Source of the DNA: Marinobacter manganoxydans MnI7-9
Lineage (GTDB): Bacteria; Pseudomonadota; Gammaproteobacteria; Pseudomonadales; Oleiphilaceae
Reading direction: 5' to 3'
Assembly (NCBI RefSeq): GCF_000235625.1
Contig: NZ_AGTR01000038.1
Location: 1-64,000, forward strand
DNA: 64,000 nt
A program made the position numbers and the translations under genes. The notes beneath the pieces are model-generated. The model ran no database searches. It saw nothing but the letters and a program-made list of their open reading frames with translations, and was not told the DNA's origin. This document shows positions 52,236 through 62,764 of the stretch, in pieces (position 1 is the stretch's first letter; each line of letters starts with the position of its first letter).

Positions 52236-53173
52236 CCTATGCGGCCTCCGGGTCCCAGCAGCAATTTGAGGGTCGCTGCGGGGTCATTCGCCGTGGACAC
52301 TTCTGCCATGGTAACGCCGGAGGTACGGAAACACTCTGCCAGCCGGTGTTCATGGTTGGTGACTTTCTCGTGCCAGGCCTTCTGGAACCGGAGGTTTCCG
52401 GCATCGAACCACACCGGTCCGTCCGGGCCGGCCACCGCAAAGCGTCCGCTTTTCGGCAACTCTTTTTCCAATGGATCCACGATCCTCAGGGCGCTAACGC
52501 CGTTATGGCGGGCGAGCGCGCCGAGCAGGGTGCCCGTCTCCTCTGAGATATCCAGGAAATCGCTGATCACGAAAATCCGGCTACCGGTATGGGCCACCCT
52601 GCGAGCCTCGGTCAGTGCCATGTCCAGGCGGCTCTGGCCGGACGGCTCGTTTTGTTCCGGCCCTCGATTATCCCTTCTTTGCAGTTCATCGAGAGTATCC
52701 AGCAGTCGCAGCACTGATTTCTTCCGCCGCGCCGGGCGAAGCACTCTCAGGGCCTCGTCGTTAAAGACAATGCCACCTACCTGATCGCCCGACCAGAGTG
52801 CCAGCCAGGCCAGAATGGAGGCGATCTGTGCGCAACGAACCTGCTTGAAGGCGCCGGTACTGGCAAAAAACAGGCTTGGGCCGAGATCGCAAAGAAGAAG
52901 AACGGGCCGTTCCCGTTCCTCCTCATAAAGCTTGGTATGGGGCTCCTGACGCCGCGCCGTTACCCGCCAGTCGATGCTACGGATGTCGTCCCCGGGCTGG
53001 TACAACCGTACCTCGGCAAACGCCATGCCCCGGCCGCGTTGCGGCGAGCGCTGCAAGCCGGCCTGACGCGTCCGAACCGGGCGGGCAGAGGGCAGTTTCA
53101 GTGCCCGTGCGTCTGCCTGCAGGCGGATCAGATCCGGTAGGCCGATGTGCGTTATTGCGTCGGTGTTGCCCAT
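52232..53173 (-). CDS. DUF58 domain protein of the bat operon
   Basis: 313 residues, no membrane segments. DUF58 core (FAEVRLYQPGDDIRSIDWRV; EERERPVLLLCDLGPSLFFA) with a VWA-like fold. These proteins pair with MoxR ATPases. It lies 37 bases after moxR and overlaps the DUF4381 gene. Confidence 0.92.
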   Translation of the reverse strand: MGNTDAITHIGLPDLIRLQADARALKLPSARPVRTRQAGLQRSPQRGRGMAFAEVRLYQPGDDIRSIDWRVTARRQEPHTKLYEEERERPVLLLCDLGPSLFFASTGAFKQVRCAQIASILAWLALWSGDQVGGIVFNDEALRVLRPARRKKSVLRLLDTLDELQRRDNRGPEQNEPSGQSRLDMALTEARRVAHTGSRIFVISDFLDISEETGTLLGALARHNGVSALRIVDPLEKELPKSGRFAVAGPDGPVWFDAGNLRFQKAWHEKVTNHEHRLAECFRTSGVTMAEVSTANDPAATLKLLLGPGGRIG

Positions 53174-53210
53174 GCCTGACGGCTCCCGTGTCTTGCTTCC
53201 GTCGATGGCT

Positions 53211-54173
<963 letters not shown>

Positions 54174-54336
54174 TGGAAATGACTGCTCTCTGTATCTGAG
54201 GATTTTCCGGAGAAACCCGTATCGTGCGTAGGTAGTTGCCGAAGTTTTGGCGTCTGGCCGGCAAAAATCAAGGGTTTGACTATGCTTATGTGACGATACG
54301 CCGATTACGTTTATTTCACACTAACTGAGGTCGACC

Positions 54337-57300
54337 ATGAATGCGCTGACAGTGGCCAGCAAGGATCAATTCTTTGAACAGTTGGCTGACGCTTTCGCTA
54401 AGAAGATTTCCAAAACCGAAGCCAAGAAAATCAGCGAATTTGCCAAGCAGCATTATGCTCATATTCCCCTTGAAGAGTTGGTCAGTCGACGATTTGCGGA
54501 TACCTACGGCGCCGTTCTGGCCGCCTGGCAGTTTCTGCAGAAGCGGTCTGCCGAGGAAACTCCGGTTGCTGTTTTCAACCCCGACCTGGAGAGTGACGGT
54601 TGGCAATCGACCCACACCGTTGTTTTTATCCTGCATCCGAACATTCCGTTTCTGATCGATTCCCTGCGCATTGCGATCAACCACCGGGAGATCGGTACCC
54701 ATTCTATCCAGCACTCGATCCTGCAGGTGAACCGCGACCAGAATGGCAAACTCGAGAAGCTGCACACGTCTAAAAAGAAAGCCTCCGGTTCGGACTACGA
54801 GGCGTTCATTGTCCTCGAGATTGATCGGCACAGTAATCCCGAGGATCTCCGTGATCTGGAAGATACCCTGCAGAACGTGCTTCATGAGGTGCGGATCGCT
54901 GTCAGCGACTTCCCGGTAGTTACCGAGAAAGTGAACGAGATTCTCGGTGAGCTGGACAACACCACGGCGGGCATTAACGAGGAGCAGAAAGAAGAGGCCA
55001 GGGCGTTTCTGGAATGGCTCGCCCGGGACCATTTTACGTTCCTTGGCTACGATGAGTACGACTTTGCCAAGGACAAGAGTGGCATGGTGGTGCGTCGGGT
55101 AGAGAATTCCGAACTGGGTATCCTCCGGGTCAATAACGAGCGCCCGGACCGGGTTCGCCTGAACGAACTGCCGCAGCGCACGCGCCACGAGATGACCCGA
55201 AGCGATGATATTTTCATCTTCGCCAAATCGGCCCAGCGCTCGCGGGTGCATCGGCCCGCCTACCCGGACTACATCGCAGTCAAGAAATTCAACAGCAAAG
55301 GCGAGGTGGTCGGTGAACGGCGGTTCCTGGGCCTTTACACCGCCCGTGTCTATAACGAACGGCCGGACGAGATTCCCCTGCTGCGCCGTAAATTTCAGAG
55401 CGTGATGAAACGGTCCGGTTTTCTGCGTGACGACTACGCCGGTAAAGAACTCGAGCAGATCCTGACAGTGTATCCCCGGGACGAACTGTTCCAGATCGAG
55501 CAGGACGAGCTGCTCAAGGTGGCCAAAAGTATCCTGTACATCCAGGAGCGTCGCCGGATCGAATTGTTCCTGAGGGAAGACGTTTATGGCCAGTTCGTGA
55601 CCTGCCTGGCGTTTTTTCCGAGGGACATCTACAACACCGAACTACGGCTGAAAGTCGAGCAGGTGCTGGTTGACCGGTTGGGAGCGGAAGACGTCGAGTT
55701 TGTCACCCACTTTTCCGAGTCGGTCCTTGCGCGGGTCCAGTTCACCATTCGGGTACCCCAGGTCGAGAACCGCCAACTGCCCATGGAGGAGATCCGGGAA
55801 AAGGTTATCGAGCTTGCCCAGTCCTGGCGTGATGGGTTGTCTGAAGCCCTGAGTGAGGCCTGGGGCGAAGAGCAGGGCAATGAGCTCTATCGCTTGTGGG
55901 CGGGCGGTTTTCCGGCCAGCTACACCGATATGTTCTCGCCAAGGCGAGCGGCGATCGATCTGGAGCATATCGCTTCATCGGCGAACAATCATGACCTTGC
56001 CATGAGCTTCTACCGGGCTCTGGAAGAAGACGAGAGCACGCTGCATTTCAAGCTTTTCTACCCGGACGAACCGTTGCCGCTTTCCGATGTGATGCCGATC
56101 TTCGACAACCTCGGCTTCCGGGTTATCGGCGAACACCCCTTCGAGGTCATCGACCGGCACAACAAAACGGTGTGGATTCACGACTTCACGCTCCAGGCTC
56201 ACCAGGGGACTGTTGTCGATATTCATCGTATCCGTCCGATCTTTGAGGAGCTGTTCCGCCGGGTGTGGTACGGAGAAGCGGAAAACGACGCCTTCAACCG
56301 GATGCTGCTCTCTTCCTACATGAGCTGGCGGGAAATCGCGCTGTTGCGGACCTACGCCCGGTATATGCGCCAGATACGCTTTTCCAACAGTCAGACCTTT
56401 ATCTCCAACACGCTGGTGAACCACGTTGAACTGACCCGCCTGCTGCTGGAATTTTTCGAAATACGTTTCAATCCGGAGCGTTACCAGAGCCCCGGGAAGA
56501 GTGAGGCAGCCCAGCAGAAGCTGGAGATCGAATTCAATGCCGGCCTCGAAGACGTTGAGAATCTGAGTGAAGACCGGGTGCTTCGACTCTACCTGGAGCT
56601 CATGCAGGCGACCCTGCGTACCAACTACTATCAAACAGACGAGGCTGGCGGCCCCAAGCCCTACATCAGCGTGAAGTTCGATCCTGCCCGGATCCCGGAC
56701 ATGCCCCTTCCGATGCCGATGTTCGAGATTTTCGTGTACTCGCCGCGCGTCGAAGGCGTACACCTGCGGGGTGGCAAGGTCGCCCGCGGCGGCTTGCGCT
56801 GGTCAGACCGGTTTGAGGATTACCGCACCGAGATTCTGGGGCTGGTCAAGGCCCAGCAGGTCAAGAATGCGGTTATCGTGCCGGTCGGCGCCAAAGGTGG
56901 CTTTGTGGCCAAGCGCCTGCCGGATCCGTCGGACAGGGAGGCTTTCCAGGCCGAGGGCATCGAAGCCTATAAGACATTTATCCGGGGGTTGCTGGATATC
57001 ACCGACAATCTGGTGGATGCCGGCATTGCGCCGCCGGAACGGGTGATCCGTCATGACGACGACGACCATTACCTGGTTGTGGCGGCTGACAAGGGTACGG
57101 CAACCTTCTCGGACATCGCCAATGGTCTGGCCTCGGAATACGGTTTCTGGATGGGCGATGCCTTCGCCTCCGGCGGAAGCAATGGTTACGACCACAAGAA
57201 AATGGGCATCACGGCCCGGGGTGCCTGGGTCTCTGTAGAGCGGCATTTCCGGGAAATGGGCATCAACCCCGGGCTGGATGAGTTCACCGCCATCGGCATT

Positions 57301-59223
57301 GGCGACATGGGTGGTGATGTCTTCGGCAATGGCATGTTGTGCTCAGAGAAGACCAAGCTGGTCGCTGCTTTCAACCACGTGCATATCTTTGTCGACCCTT
57401 CACCGGATCCGGAGAAGAGCTACAAGGAACGTATGCGTCTGTTCGGACTTCCGCGATCCGCCTGGACCGATTACGACAGCAAGCTGATTTCCAAGGGAGG
57501 CGGGGTTTTCAGCCGGAATTCGAAATCTATCCCGGTCAGCCCGGAAATGAAGAAACTGCTGGGTATCAAATCGGATCGGGTGCCACCAAACATGCTGATC
57601 TCGCATATCCTCAAGGCACAGGTCGACCTGCTCTGGGTCGGTGGCATTGGCACCTATGTGAAGGCCGCCAGTGAATCCCACAGTGATGTGGGCGACAAGG
57701 CCAACGACGGTCTGCGGATCAACGGTTCGGATCTTCGCTGCAAGGTGGTCGGTGAGGGCGGCAACCTTGGGCTTACCCAGCTCGGTCGCATTGAGTTTGC
57801 GCTCAAGGGCGGACGCCTGAACACGGACTTTATCGACAACTCCGGCGGTGTGGATTGTTCTGACCACGAGGTCAACATGAAGATCCTGCTCAACCGGGCC
57901 GTTGCCATGGGTGATCTCACCAACAAGCAGCGCAACATCATGCTTGAGGAGATGACCGATGACGTCGCGGAGTTGGTGCTCAAGAACAACTACCGTCAGA
58001 CCCAGGCCATCAGTATTGCCAGCGAGGATGCGGCGAGCCGGCTGGAAGAGTATCGCCGGCTGATGAATACCTTTGAGAGCGAGGGCAAGCTCAATCGTGC
58101 CCTGGAGTTCCTGCCCGATGACGAGACCCTGTCCGAGCGCAAGCTGGACAAGAAAGGGCTGACCCGGCCGGAACTGTCGGTACTCATTTCCTATGTGAAG
58201 GGCGACCTGAAGCAGACCCTGATCGACAGCACCCTGCCTGACGATCCCCTTCTGGCCGGTGAAATGTACAAGGTGTTTCCCAGGGATCTGACCCAGAAAT
58301 TCTCGAAGGAGCTGGGAGAGCATCAGCTGCGGCGTGAAATCATCGCGACACAGATTGCCAACGACATGGTCAACCACATGGGTATTACCTTTGTGGAGCG
58401 TTTGAACCAGTCTACGGGTGCCGATGCCGCCTCTATTGCTCTGGCCTGGATTATCGCCCGTGACGTGTTCCGCATTGATAACTGGTGGGACAGGATTGAA
58501 GCCCTGGATTTCCATGTCTCAGCCCAGCTACAGATGGAGCTGATGCAGGACCTGATGCGCCTGATGCGCCGTTCGGTGCGCTGGCTGTTACGCAACCGTC
58601 GGGCGGAGCTGAGCATTCAGCACCACATGGAGCGCTTTGCCGACAGCGTCTGGGCGATTACAGCGGGGCTGCCCGAGTATCTTGGTGATCAGGCGAAAAC
58701 CACCTGGGAGAAACGGCATCAGGCTCTGGTGGATGCCGGGCTGCCATCAGAGCTGGCGTCCGTGGTTTCGGGTACCGGCCACCTGTACTCGTCTCTGGGT
58801 ATCATCGAGGCCCACGAAGCCTCTGGCATGCCACTGAAGACGGTGGCCAATCTCTACTATGAGCTGGGTGACCGCCTGGATCTGAACTGGTTCGCGAGCG
58901 CCATTGCATCGCTGCAGCCCGGCTCACACTGGCAGGCCCTGGCCCGGGAAAGTTTCCGGGAAGATCTCGACTGGCAGCAGCGGGCGCTAACCACCGGTGT
59001 CTTGAAGCTGGCAGACAAGCCGGAAGACGTGCCGGCCTGCGTGGAGGCGTGGCTGTCCCGCCATCAGCAGATGATCGACCGCTGGAAATCCATGCTTTCC
59101 GAGCTCAAGGGTGTGCGGGAGCCGGAGTACGCCATGTTCTCTGTGGCCCTGCGTGAGTTGCTGGATCTGGCCCAGAGCACCATGCATCAGCCTCATGCGG
59201 AGGTGGAAGTGCAGACCAACTGA
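54337..59223 (+). CDS. NAD-specific glutamate dehydrogenase, large (180 kDa) type
   Basis: 1628 residues, the usual size of the large bacterial NAD-GDH. N-terminal ACT-like regulatory domains (to about 500), then helical motifs, then the dehydrogenase core near 700-1200 with GGLRWSDRFEDYRTEILGLV, the catalytic-lysine segment NAVIVPVGAKGGF and the NAD fold (VVGEGGNLGLTQLGRIEFAL), and a C-terminal domain. It deaminates glutamate to 2-oxoglutarate, feeding the TCA cycle. It is transcribed away from the bat operon; a GAGG ribosome site precedes the ATG. Confidence 0.96.
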   Translation: MNALTVASKDQFFEQLADAFAKKISKTEAKKISEFAKQHYAHIPLEELVSRRFADTYGAVLAAWQFLQKRSAEETPVAVFNPDLESDGWQSTHTVVFILHPNIPFLIDSLRIAINHREIGTHSIQHSILQVNRDQNGKLEKLHTSKKKASGSDYEAFIVLEIDRHSNPEDLRDLEDTLQNVLHEVRIAVSDFPVVTEKVNEILGELDNTTAGINEEQKEEARAFLEWLARDHFTFLGYDEYDFAKDKSGMVVRRVENSELGILRVNNERPDRVRLNELPQRTRHEMTRSDDIFIFAKSAQRSRVHRPAYPDYIAVKKFNSKGEVVGERRFLGLYTARVYNERPDEIPLLRRKFQSVMKRSGFLRDDYAGKELEQILTVYPRDELFQIEQDELLKVAKSILYIQERRRIELFLREDVYGQFVTCLAFFPRDIYNTELRLKVEQVLVDRLGAEDVEFVTHFSESVLARVQFTIRVPQVENRQLPMEEIREKVIELAQSWRDGLSEALSEAWGEEQGNELYRLWAGGFPASYTDMFSPRRAAIDLEHIASSANNHDLAMSFYRALEEDESTLHFKLFYPDEPLPLSDVMPIFDNLGFRVIGEHPFEVIDRHNKTVWIHDFTLQAHQGTVVDIHRIRPIFEELFRRVWYGEAENDAFNRMLLSSYMSWREIALLRTYARYMRQIRFSNSQTFISNTLVNHVELTRLLLEFFEIRFNPERYQSPGKSEAAQQKLEIEFNAGLEDVENLSEDRVLRLYLELMQATLRTNYYQTDEAGGPKPYISVKFDPARIPDMPLPMPMFEIFVYSPRVEGVHLRGGKVARGGLRWSDRFEDYRTEILGLVKAQQVKNAVIVPVGAKGGFVAKRLPDPSDREAFQAEGIEAYKTFIRGLLDITDNLVDAGIAPPERVIRHDDDDHYLVVAADKGTATFSDIANGLASEYGFWMGDAFASGGSNGYDHKKMGITARGAWVSVERHFREMGINPGLDEFTAIGIGDMGGDVFGNGMLCSEKTKLVAAFNHVHIFVDPSPDPEKSYKERMRLFGLPRSAWTDYDSKLISKGGGVFSRNSKSIPVSPEMKKLLGIKSDRVPPNMLISHILKAQVDLLWVGGIGTYVKAASESHSDVGDKANDGLRINGSDLRCKVVGEGGNLGLTQLGRIEFALKGGRLNTDFIDNSGGVDCSDHEVNMKILLNRAVAMGDLTNKQRNIMLEEMTDDVAELVLKNNYRQTQAISIASEDAASRLEEYRRLMNTFESEGKLNRALEFLPDDETLSERKLDKKGLTRPELSVLISYVKGDLKQTLIDSTLPDDPLLAGEMYKVFPRDLTQKFSKELGEHQLRREIIATQIANDMVNHMGITFVERLNQSTGADAASIALAWIIARDVFRIDNWWDRIEALDFHVSAQLQMELMQDLMRLMRRSVRWLLRNRRAELSIQHHMERFADSVWAITAGLPEYLGDQAKTTWEKRHQALVDAGLPSELASVVSGTGHLYSSLGIIEAHEASGMPLKTVANLYYELGDRLDLNWFASAIASLQPGSHWQALARESFREDLDWQQRALTTGVLKLADKPEDVPACVEAWLSRHQQMIDRWKSMLSELKGVREPEYAMFSVALRELLDLAQSTMHQPHAEVEVQTN

Positions 59224-59288
59224 GTATTGCTTTGGGATGCGTATTCCCGTTCAATCGCCGGACGGGAATCATCAAACGGAGTGGGATA

Positions 59289-59972
59289 ATGGGTCAGCTT
59301 GACCATCTTCTGGAAAAAAACCGGGCCTGGGCAGACGGTATCAAGGCCCAGGATCCGCAGTTTTTTACCCGCCTGTCGAATCAGCAGGCACCGGAATACC
59401 TGTGGATTGGTTGCGCAGACAGCCGCGTGCCCGCCAACCAGATCGTCGATCTTCTGCCGGGGGAGCTTTTTGTTCACCGGAACGTGGCCAACGTGGTTGT
59501 CCACACGGATTTTAACTGTCTGTCGGTACTGCAGTTCGCCATCGAAGTATTGAAGGTCAAACATGTCCTGGTGGTTGGCCACTATGGCTGTGGCGGCGTC
59601 AGGGCGGCATTGCTCAATGAAGGATTTGGACTGATCAGCAACTGGCTTCGACACGTTCAGGATGTCCGTGACCGGCATCAGCAAGTACTCGATGCCCTGC
59701 CGGGCGTTCAGGATCGGGTCGACCGTCTGTGCGAACTCAACGTGGTTGAGCAGGTGGGGCATGTTTGCCAGAACAGCATTGTTCAGGAAGCCTGGCGGCG
59801 GGGTCAGCCGCTCACGGTTCATGGCTTTGTCTACGATGTCTCGGATGGGGTTCTGCGGGATATGGGGTTGTCGGTAGCCTGCGAGGAAGATCGTGAGCGG
59901 GTACGGCAGAACAGCATCGATGAGCTGGTTCAGAGGCCGGTACGCTCTGGACGCCAGAAAATCATGCAGTGA
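59289..59972 (+). CDS. can: Beta-class carbonic anhydrase
   Basis: 227 residues from ATG 59289. Zinc ligands C42, H98 and C101 (IGCADSR; VGHYGCGG) and the D44-R46 dyad are all present. It interconverts CO2 and bicarbonate in the cytoplasm. It follows the dehydrogenase by 65 bases and may share its transcript. A longer frame from 59232 lacks support. Confidence 0.96.
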   Translation: MGQLDHLLEKNRAWADGIKAQDPQFFTRLSNQQAPEYLWIGCADSRVPANQIVDLLPGELFVHRNVANVVVHTDFNCLSVLQFAIEVLKVKHVLVVGHYGCGGVRAALLNEGFGLISNWLRHVQDVRDRHQQVLDALPGVQDRVDRLCELNVVEQVGHVCQNSIVQEAWRRGQPLTVHGFVYDVSDGVLRDMGLSVACEEDRERVRQNSIDELVQRPVRSGRQKIMQ

Positions 59973-60092
59973 AGAATGTAAAATTGCGTCAAAAATTCGT
60001 GAAGGGCGTCACTTCCTGACCCTCGGCGTCATCACAGTTGGTCACCTCCTGCTTTGCTAGAGTAGATACTGCAGTAAGCGAGGAGTGTGACC

Positions 60093-60266
60093 ATGAAAGA
60101 ATTGATGCAAAAAGCCCTGACAGTTCTGAACCAGAGGAAAGATGCCACGGCCAGCGCGGAGTCACGGGGTCGGGGGCGGAAATCGTCTGATGCCGGTCAG
60201 GCTGAGGACTGGGGTATGTCACCGGAGGACGCCCTGAGGGTTGGAACGGTTGCCCGTTACAAGTGA
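60093..60266 (+). CDS. Small hypothetical protein, 57 residues
   Basis: A short frame starting MKELMQKALTVLNQRKD and ending ALRVGTVARYK. A GAGGAG ribosome site lies about 8 bases upstream. The first part is an amphipathic helix; the middle is basic with an RGRGRK stretch; the end is helical again with a WGMSPEDALRVG segment. I do not recognise the family. It lies alone between can and rsmC and is followed by a hairpin at 60298-60335. Coding is plausible from codon use and ribosome site but unproven. Confidence 0.55.
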   Translation: MKELMQKALTVLNQRKDATASAESRGRGRKSSDAGQAEDWGMSPEDALRVGTVARYK

Positions 60267-60297
60267 TTGAAGATTTGATGGTATTTCCTCTCTGAAG

Positions 60298-60335
60298 GCC
60301 CTCCGGTCTCCGTCTTTCAAGGGAGACGCGAGGGC
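60298..60335. other. Strong hairpin between the small gene and rsmC
   Basis: GCCCTCCGGTCTCC (60298-60311) pairs with GGAGACGCGAGGGC (60322-60335) at 12 of 14 positions, with a 2-base internal loop and a 10-base apical loop. No T-tract follows. It may end the small transcript inefficiently or act in RNA stability. Confidence 0.5.
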
Positions 60336-60390
60336 TCATTCCGGTTAGCATATCCCGTCTTTGAACTACCCACTCGGGATAAGCCCATCA

Positions 60391-61437
60391 ATGTCATTGC
60401 CCAATTCCCATGAAGTCCTGTTGCGAAACCGCCACCTTGTGCAGGGGAGGCTGGCCCTTTTGGGCGTATCCGCTGGTGAGCTGCTGACGGATTTGCCCGC
60501 TGGCGGTATGGCAATGAGTGAGCATGCCGGTGTGTGTGCCTCACTCAGCGGGCGCGACGGCTGGCAGATCTGTTTTGGCTACGACGATCCTGCTCTGGCT
60601 GCCGATACCTTTGACACACTCGTGGTTTTTCTTCCCAAGGCCCGGGCGGAGCTTGACCTGCGTCTTGCCCTGGCACGCTGGCTGGCAGCACCCCGCGCTC
60701 GACTGGTGCTGGTAGGTGAGAAGAAAGAAGGCATTGCCGGGGCCGTGAAACAACTCAAGGCCGTGGCGCCGCAGGCTACCAAGACCGATAGCGCCCGGCA
60801 TTGCCAGGTCTGGTGTGCTGAGAATATCGAACCTCTTCCAGAATTCTCGCTTCGGGAGTGGATGACCTGGACCGGGATTGACTGCCAGTCGGTTCACCTG
60901 GATGTTGCCGGACTGCCCGGTATTTTCAGTCTTGGTGAGCTGGACGACGGTACCCGCTTGCTGATGGAAACGCTGGACAGGGCGCCTCTGCGGTCTGGCC
61001 CGGTTCTGGATTTTGCCTGTGGTGCGGGTGTCCTCGGTGCCTGGCTCCATCGCTGGCAAGAGCGGCAGGACCTTCCCCGGCTGACGATCGACGGGATTGA
61101 TGTTCAGTCCCAGGCCGTTATCTGTGCAAGGGCCACCTATGAGCGCAATGGCGTTTCCGGGCGGATCATGGCTTCGGACGGCCTTCCGGGCATCGAGGGT
61201 TCATGGCCCGTTATTCTCAGTAATCCACCCTTTCACTCTGGTGTCAGAACAGACCTGTCGATGACTGAGCGTTTTCTTCGGGAGGTAGTGCGCCATCTGG
61301 CGCCGGGTGGTGAGGTGCGCCTGGTGGCGAACAGTTTTCTGCCCTACGAGCCATTGATGAAGCGCTGTATCGGCCCGGTTGAACGATTGCGGGAGAATCA
61401 GCGTTTTACCGTTTATCGCGCTTTTCGACGTTCCTGA
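60391..61437 (+). CDS. rsmC: 16S rRNA (guanine-1207-N2) methyltransferase RsmC
   Basis: 348 residues from ATG 60391 (SLPNSHEVLLRNRHLVQGRL is the normal RsmC start); TTG 60361 would extend it by ten. An N-terminal inactive domain and a C-terminal SAM domain with motif I (VLDFACGAGVLGAWL) and the catalytic NPPFHSG. It methylates G1207 of 16S rRNA. A related enzyme, RlmG, follows. Confidence 0.9.
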   Translation: MSLPNSHEVLLRNRHLVQGRLALLGVSAGELLTDLPAGGMAMSEHAGVCASLSGRDGWQICFGYDDPALAADTFDTLVVFLPKARAELDLRLALARWLAAPRARLVLVGEKKEGIAGAVKQLKAVAPQATKTDSARHCQVWCAENIEPLPEFSLREWMTWTGIDCQSVHLDVAGLPGIFSLGELDDGTRLLMETLDRAPLRSGPVLDFACGAGVLGAWLHRWQERQDLPRLTIDGIDVQSQAVICARATYERNGVSGRIMASDGLPGIEGSWPVILSNPPFHSGVRTDLSMTERFLREVVRHLAPGGEVRLVANSFLPYEPLMKRCIGPVERLRENQRFTVYRAFRRS

Positions 61438-61440
61438 ACG

Positions 61441-61464
61441 AAAAAAGCCCCTGGGGTGAGGGGC
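61441..61464 (-). terminator. Terminator-like hairpin acting on the minus strand
   Basis: GCCCCT (61447-61452) pairs with AGGGGC (61459-61464) around a 6-base loop, and six A residues precede it (61441-61446). Read leftwards this is a stem followed by six T residues. On the plus strand there is no T-tract, so it would stop antisense rather than rsmC transcription. Confidence 0.55.
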
Positions 61465-61593
61465 AAGAGGTTCGCGTCCAGAACAACGGAGCCAACCGGA
61501 AAAGGGATGTTCAGCGTGAACACCTTCCACGTTAGGGTTAATTTCTAGAATAAACAGCCTAGAATGGCGCTTTTGTGACAAAAGGCCTCCAGC

Positions 61594-62751
61594 ATGCCCG
61601 AAATGACAACCGCCCAACTTGATTTCTCCGGAGGCTCACTGATTCTTGCCCGGCCAGGCACTGGTGATCCGACGCTGAGGGCATGGGATGCGGCGGACGA
61701 GCTTCTGCTTGAGGAAGCCATTTGCGCGGCGGCAGCCCTGGGTGAGCCCCGTGTTCTGGTGGTGGATGATCAGTTCGGGGCTCTTTCACTGGGGCTGGCA
61801 GCGCTCTCTCCGACCGTGGTGGCCGACAGTGCTGTGTTGCCAGCTGCCCTGGCACATAATGCTTCTTTGAATCCGGAAGTCACGCCACCTGAATCTGTTT
61901 TCAGCTGGATTAATGCGCCCGAGGGCCCGTTTGACCTGGTGGTATTGAGAATACCCCGCCAGGCCGACTATCTGGCCTGGTTGCTGCGCTGGCTCAATCG
62001 CGTGATGGCGGATTCCGGCGTGTTGCTGGCAGGCGGCATGATCAAGCATCTACCGGCAAGAAGCGTTGATGTGTTCGCCGAAGCTGTACGGACAGAGCAG
62101 GTGCTGCCGGCGCGAAAGAAAGCGCGGGTGATTCGATGTAACAGGGGCGCTGCGACTCTCGCGGATTGGTCAGCGACCTGGAAAGGTTACCGATTGGGCG
62201 ACCGAAAAGGTGATGTGGGCATAGAGGCATTGCCGGCGGTGTTTGCCCGGGAAAAGCTGGATATCGGCACCCGCCTGATGTTGCCACATGTGGTCAACGA
62301 GGTGTCGACGGCCAGGGCTGGCGATTCGGTGCTTGATCTGGCCTGCGGTAACGGCGTATTGGGCCTGGCGGCGCTGTCGGAGCGACGGGATCTGCAGTTG
62401 GTTTTCAGCGATGTTTCAAGCCAGGCCGTGCTCAGTGCCCGTCGTAATGTTGAAAAAGCCTTTCCGGATGCCAAAGCCGCTTTCTCCCAACGCGATGGTA
62501 TTGAGTCCGATCCGGGAGCCTTTGATCTGATACTACTGAACCCGCCGTTCCACGAGGGTGGTGTGGTCGGTGATCACATCGCACTTCGGTTATTCGAGCA
62601 GGCGTCGCAACACCTGAGGCCGGGCGGTCGCCTGCTCCTGGTAGGAAATCGACACCTTGGCTATCACCGAAGCCTGCGCCGGTACTTTTCGTCAGTGGAG
62701 CAGCTGGACGCCAGCCCCAAGTTCGTGGTGTTTCGGGCTGGCAACCGCTGA
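61594..62751 (+). CDS. rlmG: 23S rRNA (guanine-1835-N2) methyltransferase RlmG
   Basis: 385 residues. Duplicated SAM-fold architecture like RsmC; the active C-terminal domain has motif I (VLDLACGNGVLGLAAL) and NPPFHEGG, and ends ASPKFVVFRAGNR as in RlmG. It methylates G1835 of 23S rRNA. It converges on riboflavin synthase, 13 bases away. Confidence 0.92.
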   Translation: MPEMTTAQLDFSGGSLILARPGTGDPTLRAWDAADELLLEEAICAAAALGEPRVLVVDDQFGALSLGLAALSPTVVADSAVLPAALAHNASLNPEVTPPESVFSWINAPEGPFDLVVLRIPRQADYLAWLLRWLNRVMADSGVLLAGGMIKHLPARSVDVFAEAVRTEQVLPARKKARVIRCNRGAATLADWSATWKGYRLGDRKGDVGIEALPAVFAREKLDIGTRLMLPHVVNEVSTARAGDSVLDLACGNGVLGLAALSERRDLQLVFSDVSSQAVLSARRNVEKAFPDAKAAFSQRDGIESDPGAFDLILLNPPFHEGGVVGDHIALRLFEQASQHLRPGGRLLLVGNRHLGYHRSLRRYFSSVEQLDASPKFVVFRAGNR

Positions 62752-62764
62752 ATAACCTGTCAGA

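Noticed and set aside
57400-58515. 371-codon minus-strand frame
   Set aside because: Antisense of the NAD-glutamate dehydrogenase.
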